A DNA stretch of 64,000 bases from Dryococelus australis (GCA_029891345.1 CM056997.1:213753212-213817211); one strand, 5' to 3'; shown: positions 34,201 through 45,535, counted from the first letter of the stretch. Notes: generated from the sequence alone by a model not told the origin. Numbers and translations are program-made.

Positions 34201-34499
34201 CATCAGATGACCGTGATGAGGGAACATCCAAGATGGAGGGCTCGGTAGGCAAGAGAGAGGAAAGGGTGAATGTAAAGGAGACCGGAAGGAATATGAGAAA
34301 CACCCTCAAGAGATAGAACAGACAAGAGAGAGACAGAAAGGAATGAGGGGGCATGAGAGTAAAAATAACAGATGCATGAGAGAAAATAAAGGATACTGAT
34401 AGGAATATGAGAAAACCCCTAAGGATAGAGCAGGCAAGAGAGAATGGATGTGGGGGAGAGACTGGAAGGAATGAGAGAAGTCGCATGATAGGGCAATGA

Positions 34500-35630
34500 A
34501 CTCTTAACATTCTTCATACAAGATAAATGGTTCTGACATGGAATGACAGCGCGTGAATGTTACAGCGACCCCCGACCTCTCATTCCCAAAAATTCATTGA
34601 GCCACATTGAAGAGTCGTGCTATTTTCAGGGCGGAAAGAATATAATATGAAGCTATCGGTATCTGGATGTACAAAGTCATATGAATTTTGACAAGGGAAA
34701 TTGATGTGGGAAATTTTTCTGATTTGAAGGAAAATCATGAAAATTTGAGCATTTTTGAAGGGAAAAAAGGGGAATACCAAGGGAATAAAAACCACTTTAG
34801 TCCAATCTCTACTTATGCCTCTGTGGCTGTCATCTTTCTGTGTGTTCCTTTGTCTGCTTTGAATATTTTTAGGTGGGAAGATTTCATTTCTGGAGACTTT
34901 TAAACCACCTGTACACTATGCTTGCGACGGCACTGCGGTTTTTATTATACAGACATTCATGCATGTTTGCATAACGAATAAACCCGGTTGTGTTCGCTGG
35001 CGAAGTGTACAGCCCCGGTCCCAAGTCCAGGAACCGTGCGCATGGCCGGATGGCCATGTGGATGGTAAAGTGGGTGGGCGAGTGATCGGCGGCGGCGAGG
35101 TAGTGTATACTCTGTTTCGCCCCGCACCGGTGCGAGTGTGCATGCGGTGTTGTGTGCGTATACTCAATTTCACCGTAGGCGAGTGTACGCAGCGTATACT
35201 CTGTTTCACCATAGGTTGGTGTATTTAACAATATTTTTTTATATAGACATTTATTTCTGTTATTATTATTGCTTGGGTGTGCGGGTCTCGTGTTGGGTTA
35301 TAAGTATTTTTTCGCTAGACATTCTTTTTTATGCGGCCGTTTACTATCTGGAGAATGCGTCTGCTGATGAGAGTATTTCTTCTCCTAACCGCACAATGAC
35401 TATTTTTTAATATATAAAGTCATTATAGTAATAACTGTACAAGTATTAGACATTTAACATCCTCCTTTCCTAGATGCCGTTGCGATCAGGCAGTCCTCAG
35501 ACTGCCGATGCAAGAGGCGCTGGAACGATCCCGCGATCCTCTGGCGTTTTTTGAGTTAACCTGCGTAGAAACAGGCGTGCGTAAGGACGAGGGCCCCGCC
35601 TTCTGTACGTCGGCTGCCTACAGCAGATGA
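34500..35630. other. Anonymous DNA with short imperfect repeats
   Basis: Three imperfect copies of GTATACTCTGTTTC lie near 35,105, 35,157 and 35,190. Otherwise nothing is recognised. Confidence 0.4.
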
Positions 35631-35639
35631 TTTCGGTTG

Positions 35640-35990
35640 TGATGGAGGATTAGAAAAGCAAGAGAGGAAGGAAAGGGGTGGGAGACAAAGAATAAATACA
35701 GGAGACCTGATGGAATATGAGAAAACTCCAAAGGATAGAACGTACGAGAGGGACAGGAGGGAATTAAGGAGCTTGAGAAAAAATAAGAGGAATGTAAGAG
35801 CACGAAGAGATTGAAAGGAATGATAGAGCAAGAAGGAAAAAGGAAAATGCCGAACGAAAAAGGGAAATCTAAGATGGCCGCCATTAGCGAGGAATGATAG
35901 AGCAGGAGGTTTTGGGGTGACATCCAAGATTGCCGCCAGCCCGTCCTGTCGTCCGCAGCTGCCCCCGCGAAAGCTTCCCCCAATTCCTTC
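35640..35990 (-). repeat. Purine-rich repeat module downstream of the CR1-like fragment
   Basis: Contains GGAATGATAGAGCA, ATATGAGAAAACTCC and CCAAGATGGCCGCCA-type segments that recur in the 80-bp module at 34 kb and after the satellite at 47.2 kb. On the minus strand it directly follows the RT fragment, so it may be that element's 3' untranslated region. Confidence 0.55.
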
Positions 35991-35994
35991 TACG

Positions 35995-36480
35995 TTGGTC
36001 TTGTATAGCGGAGTTTGCAGTCGACTGTCGGCTTTAGAGCATATGTTTACTGAGTGGCGATCATTCAGGAAGGAAAACCGTTTGTGAAGGTAGCAAGGCC
36101 AGAATGAATTTGGTGTTTTATGGAGCAAGAATAGGGTATGGGTAGTTATTTTTCTATCTAGCTTAAGCCACGACAGTTTTCTTAGGTAGGGGCTGAAGGT
36201 ATCATGTATTTTTAAACTAAACATGAACCTCACGCACGTGTTTTGAAATTCCTGCAATGGTATTACGTGATTTTCACTAATATTGTTACATACAACATCG
36301 CAGTAGTCAATTACAGGCATAAGTAGAGATTGGATTTAAGGTGGTTTTCATTCAAGAATGTACCTTTCTACACAAAGTAGTAACATGAGCGTCTCAGACA
36401 GATTCTTATCAATTACGCCGCCTAAACTTTTAGCCGTATTTGATAGAGTGATCTTATTATTATAGAAACTAAACAGTACA
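35995..36480 (-). pseudogene. CR1/Jockey-like reverse transcriptase C-terminal fragment
   Basis: Two adjacent frames carry the end of a non-LTR RT protein. The first (about 36,480-36,365) has NNKITLSNTAKSLGGVIDKN, the YLG-type thumb motif. The second (36,320-35,995) starts PVIDYCDVV and continues FQNTCVRFMFSL, SPYLRKLSWLKLDRK and PCYLHKRFSFLNDRHSVN. That order of motifs is typical of the post-RT tail of CR1, Jockey and related elements. No RT palm, endonuclease or gag lies upstream, so the copy is 5'-truncated. A frameshift separates the two parts. It belongs to a different clade from the element at 21-28 kb. Confidence 0.75.
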
Positions 36481-36499
36481 CGAAGTTGTGCGAGACACA

Positions 36500-36900
36500 C
36501 GAAGGAGACGAAGTGAGTGCAACATGAAAGGAGGTGGCTCGACATGCAAGGAAAAATAATCGCAATGAAGTCGAGGATCCATCTTCGGAATGTACACTAA
36601 AATAAATCAAAACACGACGTTCTTTCAAAAGGGTAACAGCAGATAAACCAGGGGAATAAGCTCGGGGGGAGGGGGAAGAACCACGAGCAAAGTCAAGAGA
36701 TCAACATCGCAACAACTAGATTCTACATTGGATGATCTGCGCGCGCGAATTGTCTTCAGTAGCACGTAGCTGAACATAGTTACGAGTTGCCGCAGTCTTA
36801 AAGATACGTCTTTCGGTTTTAAATTAATCTAAGTGATTAATCGAAAACGCTCGAAGTTTCGACACGAAATAAAGAGGCGACACAGCCGCTTGTTCCACGA
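36500..36900. other. Anonymous DNA
   Basis: No clear feature between the truncated RT fragment and the next dispersed repeat. Confidence 0.4.
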
Positions 36901-36929
36901 ACTGCAGTCGCACTGGCCGACAACATGGC

Positions 36930-37110
36930 GTCACACTCCAGCAGTCTGAAACTGCGTCTGGTAGCAGCATACTTGCCAGCAGGCAGGCCAGCCGAGGGAG
37001 AATTCTTCGCACAACGCAGTGACAAAACCTTGTTTCAGAGCCACGCGCAGCCAATCAGGACATGGGTACGCCCACATCAGAGAAAACCTGGTGAGGGCAT
37101 AGGTTTGTGT
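36930..37110 (+). repeat. CCAAT-box-rich dispersed repeat, copy 3 (diverged)
   Basis: Shares CTTGCCAG, GGAGAATTCTTCGCA, CAGCCAATCAGGACA and CATGGGTACGCCCACATC with the copy at 17,485-17,690, in the same order and orientation. Confidence 0.55.
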
Positions 37111-37204
37111 GGGCCTGAACATCGCGGGTCTTCATACGAGCCACTAACCACGCAGTCTCGCCCTTGTGTACTCACATACTCTCGAGTGTGCGCGCAACTC
37201 TCAC

Positions 37205-37370
37205 TCACCTACCCCACACCAATACAACTGTCAAAGTCACGGAGTAAACTGTGAAAATTGTGTTTGTTTTAATTGTTTTTAATACGGGCTATTTTAAAGG
37301 AATAAAATGCTTTTGCCAATTCGAATTCAATTAAACTATATTAAGTAACAACATTTCAAAGCACCATTTA
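37205..37370 (+). repeat. Dispersed repeat D, copy 2
   Basis: ACCTACCCCACACCAATACA, ACTGTCAAAGTCACGG and GTGTTTGTTT here match 17,340-17,445 (minus) and 59,448-59,640 (plus). The tail CTTTTGCCAATTCGAATTC also matches 59.56 kb. Confidence 0.6.
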
Positions 37371-37373
37371 CTA

Positions 37374-37604
37374 AAGGCTGTTCGTGATAAAGTGAGCATT
37401 GTTGAGGTCCTATTTTCTCTTTCAGCCATCGTTTATCCTTTAACCACCGTTTTAAATAAATATTACCATGAAAGGAATATACACAGAGTGTATATTATAC
37501 CGCACTCGGAAGTGAACGTCTAAGGCTAAAATAAAATAAATTTATTGACTATTATTCCAAATGAGAGCGCTTCCAAAAGTGCTCACTTTACCGTGAACAG
37601 CCTA
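37374..37604. mobile_element. MITE family M, copy 1
   Basis: A 231-bp element bounded by TA on both sides (37,372-37,373 and 37,605-37,606). Its inverted ends are AAGGCTGTTCGTGATAAAGT and, read from the other side, TAGGCTGTTCACGGTAAAGT. It has no coding capacity. TA duplication fits the Tc1/mariner superfamily. A close relative lies at 42,986-43,220. Confidence 0.83.
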
Positions 37605-37619
37605 TACTTGCATCTATTC

Positions 37620-37990
37620 TAACGGGCAACACTGAGTGGCGTGCGCCCAGTAAAGTTGGTAACGATGGAGGAGAGTAGTTCCATGCCGTAACGTCGCATT
37701 AAAAGTGTTATATCTCTAAACATATATGATAAATTAAATTTACTCCTTTCGCTTTCTGTTTTTTAATGCATCGAAGTGAAAGAATGTGAAGATTTGTAAA
37801 ATATTTCCATTTTCAAATAATTTACTAGTTTCGTTTGGCCGACACATGATTAGTCATGAGGTCTATGGAAGAGTTAATTTTACATAGTGAGGATGACTAC
37901 ACAACGTGCATACAAGTAGGTCTCAAGCAGGGCTTCGAAAAGTGCTCAGTTTATATCCACGCCGTTTATAACAGCCGTATTAGCAGAACA
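37620..37990. repeat. Fragment related to the longer MITE at 62 kb
   Basis: Shares GCCCAGTAAAG, GCATTAAAAGTG, CTTTCTGTTTTT, CATGAT-rich and GCAGGGCTTCGAAAAGTGCT segments, in order, with 62,250-62,560. The left inverted end is not recognisable; copy 1 of family M may have inserted into it. Confidence 0.55.
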
Positions 37991-38480
37991 ACAGTAGAAT
38001 GTTGGGACACGGGGACTAGGTTCGCGGGGTGTTGTTCGCATACGCCGTTGTTGCGAGCCCAGGTAGAGCAGCCGGCGCGGGTGTCGGGTTACGAAGCCGT
38101 GTCCGTGCTGATGGCGACGGAAGGGGCTGCTTGTGAGCAGGTACAGCTTCCGGTGCTCTCGCGTAGTATGAGGGAGGGGGGGGGTGTCACATCCGGCCCG
38201 CGCCGCCATGGGCGCTGGGCGACCGCCACAGCACGAGCTGCGGTTATCGTGGTAAACACAACACCTCGTCGTAGTCTCTTCTTGTCCCGCGCGACACGGC
38301 TGCCGAACAATTCACCGCAGGAAGGCGTGTTTTACCGCGCGGCAGATCCTCGGCCGCGTCTCCATTATAGGCGGCTCGTGAACCTGCGCGTCCGAGGTCA
38401 AGAAGCGATACGGGCGACAATATACACGCACGCCTAGTGCCTTACCGCTCCTACGCGCAAGGCGTGCAGTGTTTCCGTCG
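37990..38480. other. GC-rich, CpG-rich patch with a 193-codon frame
   Basis: A plus-strand ATG frame runs 37,856-38,437, but its first ~40 codons fall in MITE-related sequence and the rest is open mainly because the DNA is GC-rich (other frames are also long). No domain or codon pattern supports a gene. A promoter-type CpG patch is an alternative. Confidence 0.3.
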
Positions 38481-38698
38481 TGGTCCTGTACTGTGCAAAT
38501 CAGATCCGTAACAGCGGGATTTTATTTCATGCAATGAAAGCCCGCAGATCAAACTACGTCCGTATGTTTGTACTTTTCTAGTGCCGCTTAAGGAAACTGC
38601 ATAGGCAAGCATCAAAAATTCTATATTTGACCATTTTCACGAATTTTTTTCTCCGTTAATGTACTTAATATGTTAATAGTAAAAACATAGTCTCGTAG

Positions 38699-38720
38699 TT
38701 TTTTTTTTTTTTTTTTTTTT
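38699..38720 (+). repeat. T22 homopolymer
   Basis: A pure T tract about 100 bp below the 3' end of the minus-strand SINE copy. Confidence 0.95.
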
Positions 38721-38820
38721 ACCTTTCTAGCAAAAGGTTGTGTATACAGAACATATATTTAACGAGATACGCGAATACGCGCAAACAATGATTCCACAAA
38801 CAATGTTTCACTTCACACTC

Positions 38821-39014
38821 CTCTTAACATCGAGGTATTGAGAGCCGACGGAGGTGAAACGAGGTATGTATGGAGCAGCGCAGGAATGAAGGGGCGGGGG
38901 AAACGAGATTCCAGAGAAGAACCCGCCACCCAGCTGCATCATCCGGCACGATTCCCACTTGCGAAAATCCGAAACCCAGTCCGCCCTGGTGGGAGGCGAG
39001 CAGTCTAACCACTG
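38821..39014 (-). mobile_element. SINE family A, minus-strand copy
   Basis: On the minus strand: GCAGTGGTTAGACTGCTCGC, a shortened B-box region, TTCGCAAGTGGGAATCGTGC, and an end at ACCTCGATGTTAAGAG. The G11 complement of 39,015-39,025 abuts the head, as in the copy at 21.2 kb. A short deletion removes the B box. Confidence 0.82.
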
Positions 39015-39029
39015 CCCCCCCCCCCAATA

Positions 39030-40830
39030 CACTCCTGCTAAAGCAGCGTTTTTTAGTCTAACTGTATTAATTTACCTGCAATTTCCACATTTTAAGGTAT
39101 CTCAAGAATTTTACAAATCGAAAAACATTTATATAAACATTTTACTAGGCCGGTCCCGCACGCACTGTAACTCAGAAGAAAACAATGAGAACAATAAGTC
39201 TGGCGGAAGAGAGTTTGCCTCCACTTGAGAGATAATTTAGAATTTAGGTAACGCCACACACAACAATCTCTAATGGAATCACCCTCCAAAATGTTGTGTT
39301 CATCTCGTTGCCTTCTCTAAAACATGCGCTAATAAGTAATCTTCTCGCTTCGCAACTAGTATAACAAATATTTCATTATCTCTGGCATGGGGACAATAGG
39401 TTATGTAATCATGTACGATTCCTAAGTATGCCTATATTCACGATGAAATCACACGCCACACTTTATGATTGTTTAGTTTTGTGAGGAGTGTACGAAGTCA
39501 GGAATGCGATTCCCTAACGTACAATATACAGGCTACGTCAAGAAACAAACAGCATGTGCTGTCATGATTACGGGCGGTACACGCAGCGACGTGTGCAGAG
39601 CTCAGGGCAGGTGCCGGTGCATATACAGTAGTCAGATGGCGGAGGCCAAGATGGCCAGGCCTGTCTACGTGGGTCCCTCGCAGATCTAAGTGTTACACTG
39701 CCGTTTTGATGGCGTGGAGTACACTGACGTTCGCTGTTCGCTACCGTCTCTCAGACCCAAACACAGTGATTAATAGTTGATATTGCTGTTTCGAATATGT
39801 ACTGTATACAATATATATTACAGTTCCCTACGTTTCTCAGAGCTACACAATTTTACTCACAGTTTCCACTTCCGCGAGATGGCAATTAGGTTAACATGCA
39901 GCAAGCGAATTCTTCTCAATTTTTTAAAATTACGTCTTCGAATCGCAAAGGGTATAATCATCATTGTCCTGCAAGACGATATTTGGAGATCACAGTTACA
40001 TACGCTTGAATGCATAAGTATATAATATACAGATAACTATTCATCAGTTAAGCTTTCACCATGCAGAGTTCCGGATTTTTTGAATTATTCGCTGACTGCG
40101 CAATAAACAACTAATTCCAAGAATACGTCCATTGAACCGAAATTGTAAAGCGAGGGAAAGCTTTCTTTGTTATTTTATTGATATGCTTTTAACTCTACGT
40201 AGAATTGTCTGTTTCTTTAGTGTTTCCTTTAGAATTTTCAAGGTGAAAATGTAACAAATCCAAGGTCACGAAAGGCAGTAGATATTCCGGCAACAGAACC
40301 AAAATGGCAGATTATCAGTAATCTATAATTAGTAACTTAGAGTCACGTTCGTGAACTATGTATTAAAATCGTCAAAACAAATAGGCGTACAATTAAACGG
40401 GTAAATTAAATATTTATCATATGTTGTGTAACTGAAAACAATATAATATGACAGGACTCGCGCTGGACGCACATGTTACGATGATATAGAGCATGTACTT
40501 ATATTTGGACTGGAAATGAAGGTAAAAGTAAATTTCTGTTCATGATACATTTTTATGATATCCCTCCTTCCATGGACTTCATGAAATTATCACAACTAAT
40601 TTCTTTATTGTATTTATAGTACGACAGTTAAACTTCCATTTTTCACGATATCATCACGTGGGATTTGAGGCTGCCGCCTGATATTGACACTTTGTTGATA
40701 TAAACGTATTTGGATAAGTGATGTTCTGTTTTGGCAAAATGTGAACATTGGATGGAAAAAATGTACTGTACCGTCAAACTAAAACGATAAGAAGAAATTT
40801 ATTTTAAATTCTTGAATTAAAATATCTGTG
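39030..40830. other. Anonymous AT-rich DNA
   Basis: No gene or element recognised. A GC-richer interval at 39,560-39,720 has no assignable function. Confidence 0.45.
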
Positions 40831-40959
40831 TATACAATGAAGATACCGACTGACTGATTCATTCACCGATATACAGACAAAACGGCTAGATGCAAAGTCT
40901 GAGAATGTAGTGTTGACTTTCCTTCGGGATGCAGGCACCCACTGAGAAAGGAATTTTCA

Positions 40960-41570
40960 AAATTTAACCCCTAAGAGGGTGAAAAGAGGTAAAGCATGTT
41001 TTTGAGGACTCCTCAATAGCTGATTAATCTGACGAGGTATGTTTGTGCTTTTAGCTTCAAGATTTACCCTATACATATATCACAAAACTGATTTCAGCAT
41101 TATTTGAAATCCAATAACTGAGAGGGTGAAAAGTGGTAAAATATACGATCGAGGATCCCTCAATATCTTATTAACCTAATGAGATATCGCTATGCTTTTA
41201 ACATTAAACGATAGCATATAAACATATTTTATAATTTAACAATTAAGAGGATGAAAAGTGTTTCAAATGCTATCGACTTCTTCATAATCGCGCATTAAAG
41301 CGATGATATATTGTTATTCTGTATGTTTCAAGAGGTTACCTATACAAATGCCTAAAAATTCATTGTAGGTTATTTTTTGAAAGTCATTACCTTAGGGGAC
41401 GAAAAGAAGTAAAACGTGTTTTGGAAAACTCATCAATAGCTCAGTAACTCGGTAAGATATAGCTATGATCTTTGCTGTGAACGGTTGGTTATATAAATAC
41501 CTAAAACCCATTTCAGAAATTGTCCAAATTCAAATCCCGAAGACTATGAAGAAGGTTCAAATGTTTTCTC
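40960..41570 (+). repeat. ~147-bp diverged tandem array
   Basis: Units anchored on AGAGGGTGAAAAG-type segments start at about 40,973, 41,120, 41,245, 41,393 and 41,541 (spacing 147, 125, 148, 148). Each also carries CTCAATAGCT..TTAA and GATAT..CTATG segments. The array is preceded at 40,845 by a GACTGACTGATTCATTCACC stretch. The units have diverged widely, so the array is old. Confidence 0.72.
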
Positions 41571-41579
41571 GATGATGTT

Positions 41580-42980
41580 TTGTGAACTTACGAAACGAAA
41601 AAGTATGGATAAAAATTAACCTGTCTCACTGACAAAAAAAATGTTTCTTACATTCTCAACAAACATTTATTAAATCCAAACAGGTTCAATAATAAAATAG
41701 TCAGTGAAATATATAACGCTATGTTCTCTTTGCGTGCAATAATGTGTTATTACACTTTATACCGCGGTTAATAATATCACACGTCATTTTCAATGAAGAG
41801 TGAACTGGGACATGAAACGAATTCCATCTACACAGTAACTATCTCAGAGTAGCAATATTTAATTGATTTCTTGGTAACAGAACTATCAGAAATATAAACT
41901 TGGGAACCATGTTGAGAACTGCTAAAATAACATGTTATAACAATGGCGAGGTCATTTCTTTATATTTCGTTTCCCAACAAACCTGAAATTTATTCACTTT
42001 TGAAAATATTCCAGTAGCATTACAACTATAAATATTCAGACAACACAAATCAGTTTACACAAACTGTATTCTGTACTTTGGGAGTTAATCGACAAATATT
42101 TGGCAATCGCCATAGAAGACGACATTACGAGAGTTGAGCAACATTAACTATATAACAATATAATGGTTTGCTTATGTTTTTCGTAGGAGTAGAAAAGAAG
42201 TACAAATTAGACACAGTGTTAAAAATGGTTGAATGCAGTCCATTACCCCGAGGCGTTCATGAACAGCATCTACTCTTATTGACTATAACAACACAAGTTT
42301 CTTCTTATGTTTGTCCTTTTAGCTTTAACATAAGGAAACAGCGATCCCTGTTATTTTGATATTTGTTTGAGATAACAATCTGAATCCAACAACTATGGCA
42401 AAATTTGCAAAGCAAAAATAATGGCAATGAATTCGATATTTTATTTTTTAAATCTAATAAATAAAATTTACTTATTTTTTAAATTTCAGTTAACCTAGAG
42501 ACAAAAACAGACTATCAATTCAACGGGACAATTTTATAGCAATATACCACAAAAATTGCAGATTTAAAAAGTTGGTGAGAGCATATCTCTAATAGGATGC
42601 TCTAAATACTAAACATTGTAGACTCTGAATGTCACTGCTGCTGAACTGATGCTATAAACGTGGTTTGTGTACACGAAGATAGCGAGGGAAGAGTGTACAG
42701 CGAGCGAGAAACTCGCAGGGTTGGCAGGTGTACAGATACATTTGAGTCAATGTCTGGAACTTACAACCCATTACTTCACGCTACGAGGCGCATGGCGAGT
42801 TGTAAAGTGTTTTAATTGCCCTGACAATGCTCACAAGACAAGATATCAATCAAATATCTGTCATAACCATGGCGAAAATACATTGAAAGTGAAGTGGCTC
42901 GGTTTTCCGTCGCAAAGAAAGCAGGAAATCAGTTCACGTATTGTTTATTTCTAGCATGTATGCCGACTTACGTACATATC
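41580..42980. other. Anonymous AT-rich DNA
   Basis: No element recognised. A 95-codon frame at 42,667-42,954 has no supporting domain. Confidence 0.45.
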
Positions 42981-42985
42981 TGCTA

Positions 42986-43220
42986 AAGGCTGTTCACTCT
43001 AAAGTGAGCACTTTTGAAGCATTACTTACTTTTTTTCTTTCAGCCATGTTAAACCTATAACCACCTTTTTAAACAAATATGGCCATGTACGTAAGAAACA
43101 CAGTGTGTATATTCTACCACACTCTGAAGTTAAAGTCTAAGGCTAAAGTAATATATATTTATTGACTATTATTCCAGATAAAAGGGTTTTCAAAAACCTC
43201 AATATATTGTGAATGGCCTA
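42986..43220. mobile_element. MITE family M, copy 2
   Basis: A 235-bp element aligned end to end with 37,374-37,604 and also bounded by TA (42,984-42,985 and 43,221-43,222). The left end is AAGGCTGTTCACTCTAAAGT; the right end, read inwards, is TAGGCCATTCACAATATATT, more decayed. Internal blocks such as TTTCAGCCAT and TTTATTGACTATTATTCCA are shared. Confidence 0.83.
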
Positions 43221-43229
43221 TAAAATGTA

Positions 43230-44540
43230 GGCAACCATGGCGTAGACAGAAACACTCTAACTTACAAAATAATCACTCTTAGCAAGGGGGTTTTTACAGT
43301 TAAACTGAATGCATTCTATCCCTGCGCGTGTGACGTGGGAGGTAGCAAAGACCTAGAGTGCCGATCAATGATTTACAAAAAAAACGCTGTTCTGTATACA
43401 CTCTTCAGACATTTTACAGGAAAGGTTTACAAACAAAAATCAAAGCGAATAAAACAAAGTGTATCGGTTAAGTTAATTGTAGGTTTGAGAAAAACGTAGA
43501 GTCCATACATACAAAAACATAAAATAACGTCTTACAAAAACAAATATTATTAAACCCCAAAGAATTCATACAAATAGTTACAAGTAACAAATATTTTCAT
43601 ATGCTCTAATGACTCCTGTAGTACTACCCATCTAAGCGACTGTGTAATGTATCGTAAAATAATATAAAACTACAAACATGCTGAGACAAACCGAGGAGTG
43701 GATGGCCAAACGTACTTTCGCGTAGAGAAGAAAGTTATATGGTGAAACAAATTCGCCAGAGATATTTTACCAGTCCATGCACTATTACAAGAGACCTGCG
43801 AAATACTTTCAAAGCCACTGTCGCCAATGAAAATGAGAAGAGTGCTCAGCAATAGTGACTATAGTGCTTAATGCAAGAACATCACAGAAGTTATCGTATG
43901 TACAACTCGATGTAGTAATGCAAATATTACCAGGATAATGGTACTAAGCGTAAATACTGTGCAACACGAATATGGCTGCTGTATAATTGTCCTTGTGTAA
44001 TATAAACTGTACCCCAATCCTCAAACTTATATTCAATAGAACATATTTGGCATACTTAAACATAAAGGTACAAAAGAATTATTTCAAGCATGTGGCGGGA
44101 CTTGAAGGAGAAACCCTTCACGAGTGGAACAATATCCCTCCCTCCCAGTGTCATACAAACGGTAGTAGTCAATGCCGGCACGTTTGAGAAGCATTCTGAA
44201 GCAAAAGTGAGGACATGCTAAGTATTAAATGGAGAATTTATTTTATTTATGTTTATGTACAAAAACATTTGTTCTTCGTACGAAGGTGTATGAACATTTC
44301 TGATTCGGAAAACGTGCATTTATTTACATTTGTGTAATATATTGCTTTTTTTTTCTTTTATAAGGATTGTTTTATATTTGTTGAATTTTATGAAATGGAA
44401 TACAAAATACAGCTGGACCCATATGTGTGAGTCAACATAATTGCTTATTGTACAGACGTCGTGAAAGGAATAGGAAGTTTGAATATTTGTGATCGTCACA
44501 CATTAGAGCTTTAACAATCCTTAATGTTATCAATGATACT
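43230..44540. other. Anonymous AT-rich DNA
   Basis: No gene or element recognised. Confidence 0.45.
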
Positions 44541-44549
44541 AAACCGAAA

Positions 44550-44980
44550 AGAAATGGTATCCTGTGCTTATCAGTGAGACTTTGTTTCTTTCAAGTATGT
44601 CGGGATTTCGGTCACACCGCCGTCAAGCGCCTCAGAATGGTACTCGAGCTACCAGGAAAGTGCGTGGCACGTTTTAGCTGACTGGTGCACTTGAAAGGAG
44701 TCAATTGTGCCTGGGTAATAAGACGATTGTCCTTGGCTGCAATCGACACCCTCCATGAATCCGTTCCTTCACGACGCATCATGTCACACGTGTTCCAGAA
44801 CTGTCATACCCATCGACACACAGTGCTCTCTGGAACACCCAACATCGGCCTGCTTCAGTGGCGGATAAACCTGCCGCCTCAACAAGACCTATGAGTCTCT
44901 CCCATACCTATTGGCTGTGGTGAGACATTGCTACAGAATGATGTTTCACTTCCTTGAACCTTCTGGCTCTGGCGAGACAT
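44550..44980 (-). pseudogene. Tc1-like transposase N-terminal relic
   Basis: A minus-strand frame reads GVPESTVCRW (44,810-44,839), QFWNTCDMMRREGTDSWRVS, IAAKDNRLITQAQLTPFK and TILRRLTAV, ending SLTDKHRI near 44,555. This follows the order of the paired helix-turn-helix DNA-binding region of Tc1 transposases, including the basic linker and the LT..HR end. Upstream, in another frame, GLVEAAGLSATEAGRC would be the first helix pair; a frameshift lies at about 44,840-44,870. Stops occur at several places. The DDE catalytic domain is absent. The start appears twice, with ATGTCTC at 44,928 and at 44,980, from a ~52-bp duplication. Confidence 0.72.
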
Positions 44981-44999
44981 TGCTACACAATAATGTTAA

Positions 45000-45535
45000 T
45001 TAAATCTTTTGTATATGTCTGTGACATAGAAGGTATGCATGCCCAGAGTCAAATGGGAACCCAAGGTTTGCGAAATGTGGGTGTTGTCAAAGGACATCTG
45101 TTAAAAAAGGGAGGATACCATAAGGCATGTCCGAAAATGAAATAAGGTCCTCAACTGATCACATGATGAAGTTCAGGACTACAAATACATGGTCAACCAG
45201 GAAGAAACTCTGCGGCAATGGAGAGGCATGCTAAATACCCAAACCGACCATCGAATCATCTGATGCTGTTAACTTTTGTTACCCGTCGCATGACCGTGCA
45301 AACACAGAGGTGTATAAAAACCAAAATATAAACATTAAAACAGACATAATATGTGTGAGAGTAACCCTTTTGTTTGGCAATATATTAACTTGTATTATGT
45401 TTTGATTTATTATATGAGACACTAACAAGACAGCTGATAAATGTAGTATGAATTGCCAAGGACCAAAAATACACAAAGAAATCGATTTCCTACAGATAAT
45501 ATCGACTGCCTACTTGGCCCTGCGACCCTTATCAT
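45000..45535. other. Anonymous DNA
   Basis: Nothing recognised between the transposase relic and the satellite array. Confidence 0.45.

Noticed and set aside
33923-34510. 195-codon minus-strand frame
   Set aside because: It is a translation of the ~80-bp repeats and their degenerate continuations; no domain.
35556-35994. Continuation of the CR1-like frame beyond the RT tail
   Set aside because: The protein-like part ends near 35,995; the remainder is translation of the purine-rich repeat module and is Phe/Leu/Ser low complexity.
37856-38437. 193-codon plus-strand frame as a gene
   Set aside because: Its start lies in MITE-related sequence and the remainder is GC-rich DNA with several open frames; no domain, so I list it only as a GC-rich patch.
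42667-42954. Chromodomain-like peptide (LKVKWLGFP)
   Set aside because: Only a short chance resemblance; the rest of the frame does not fit a chromodomain and there is no context.
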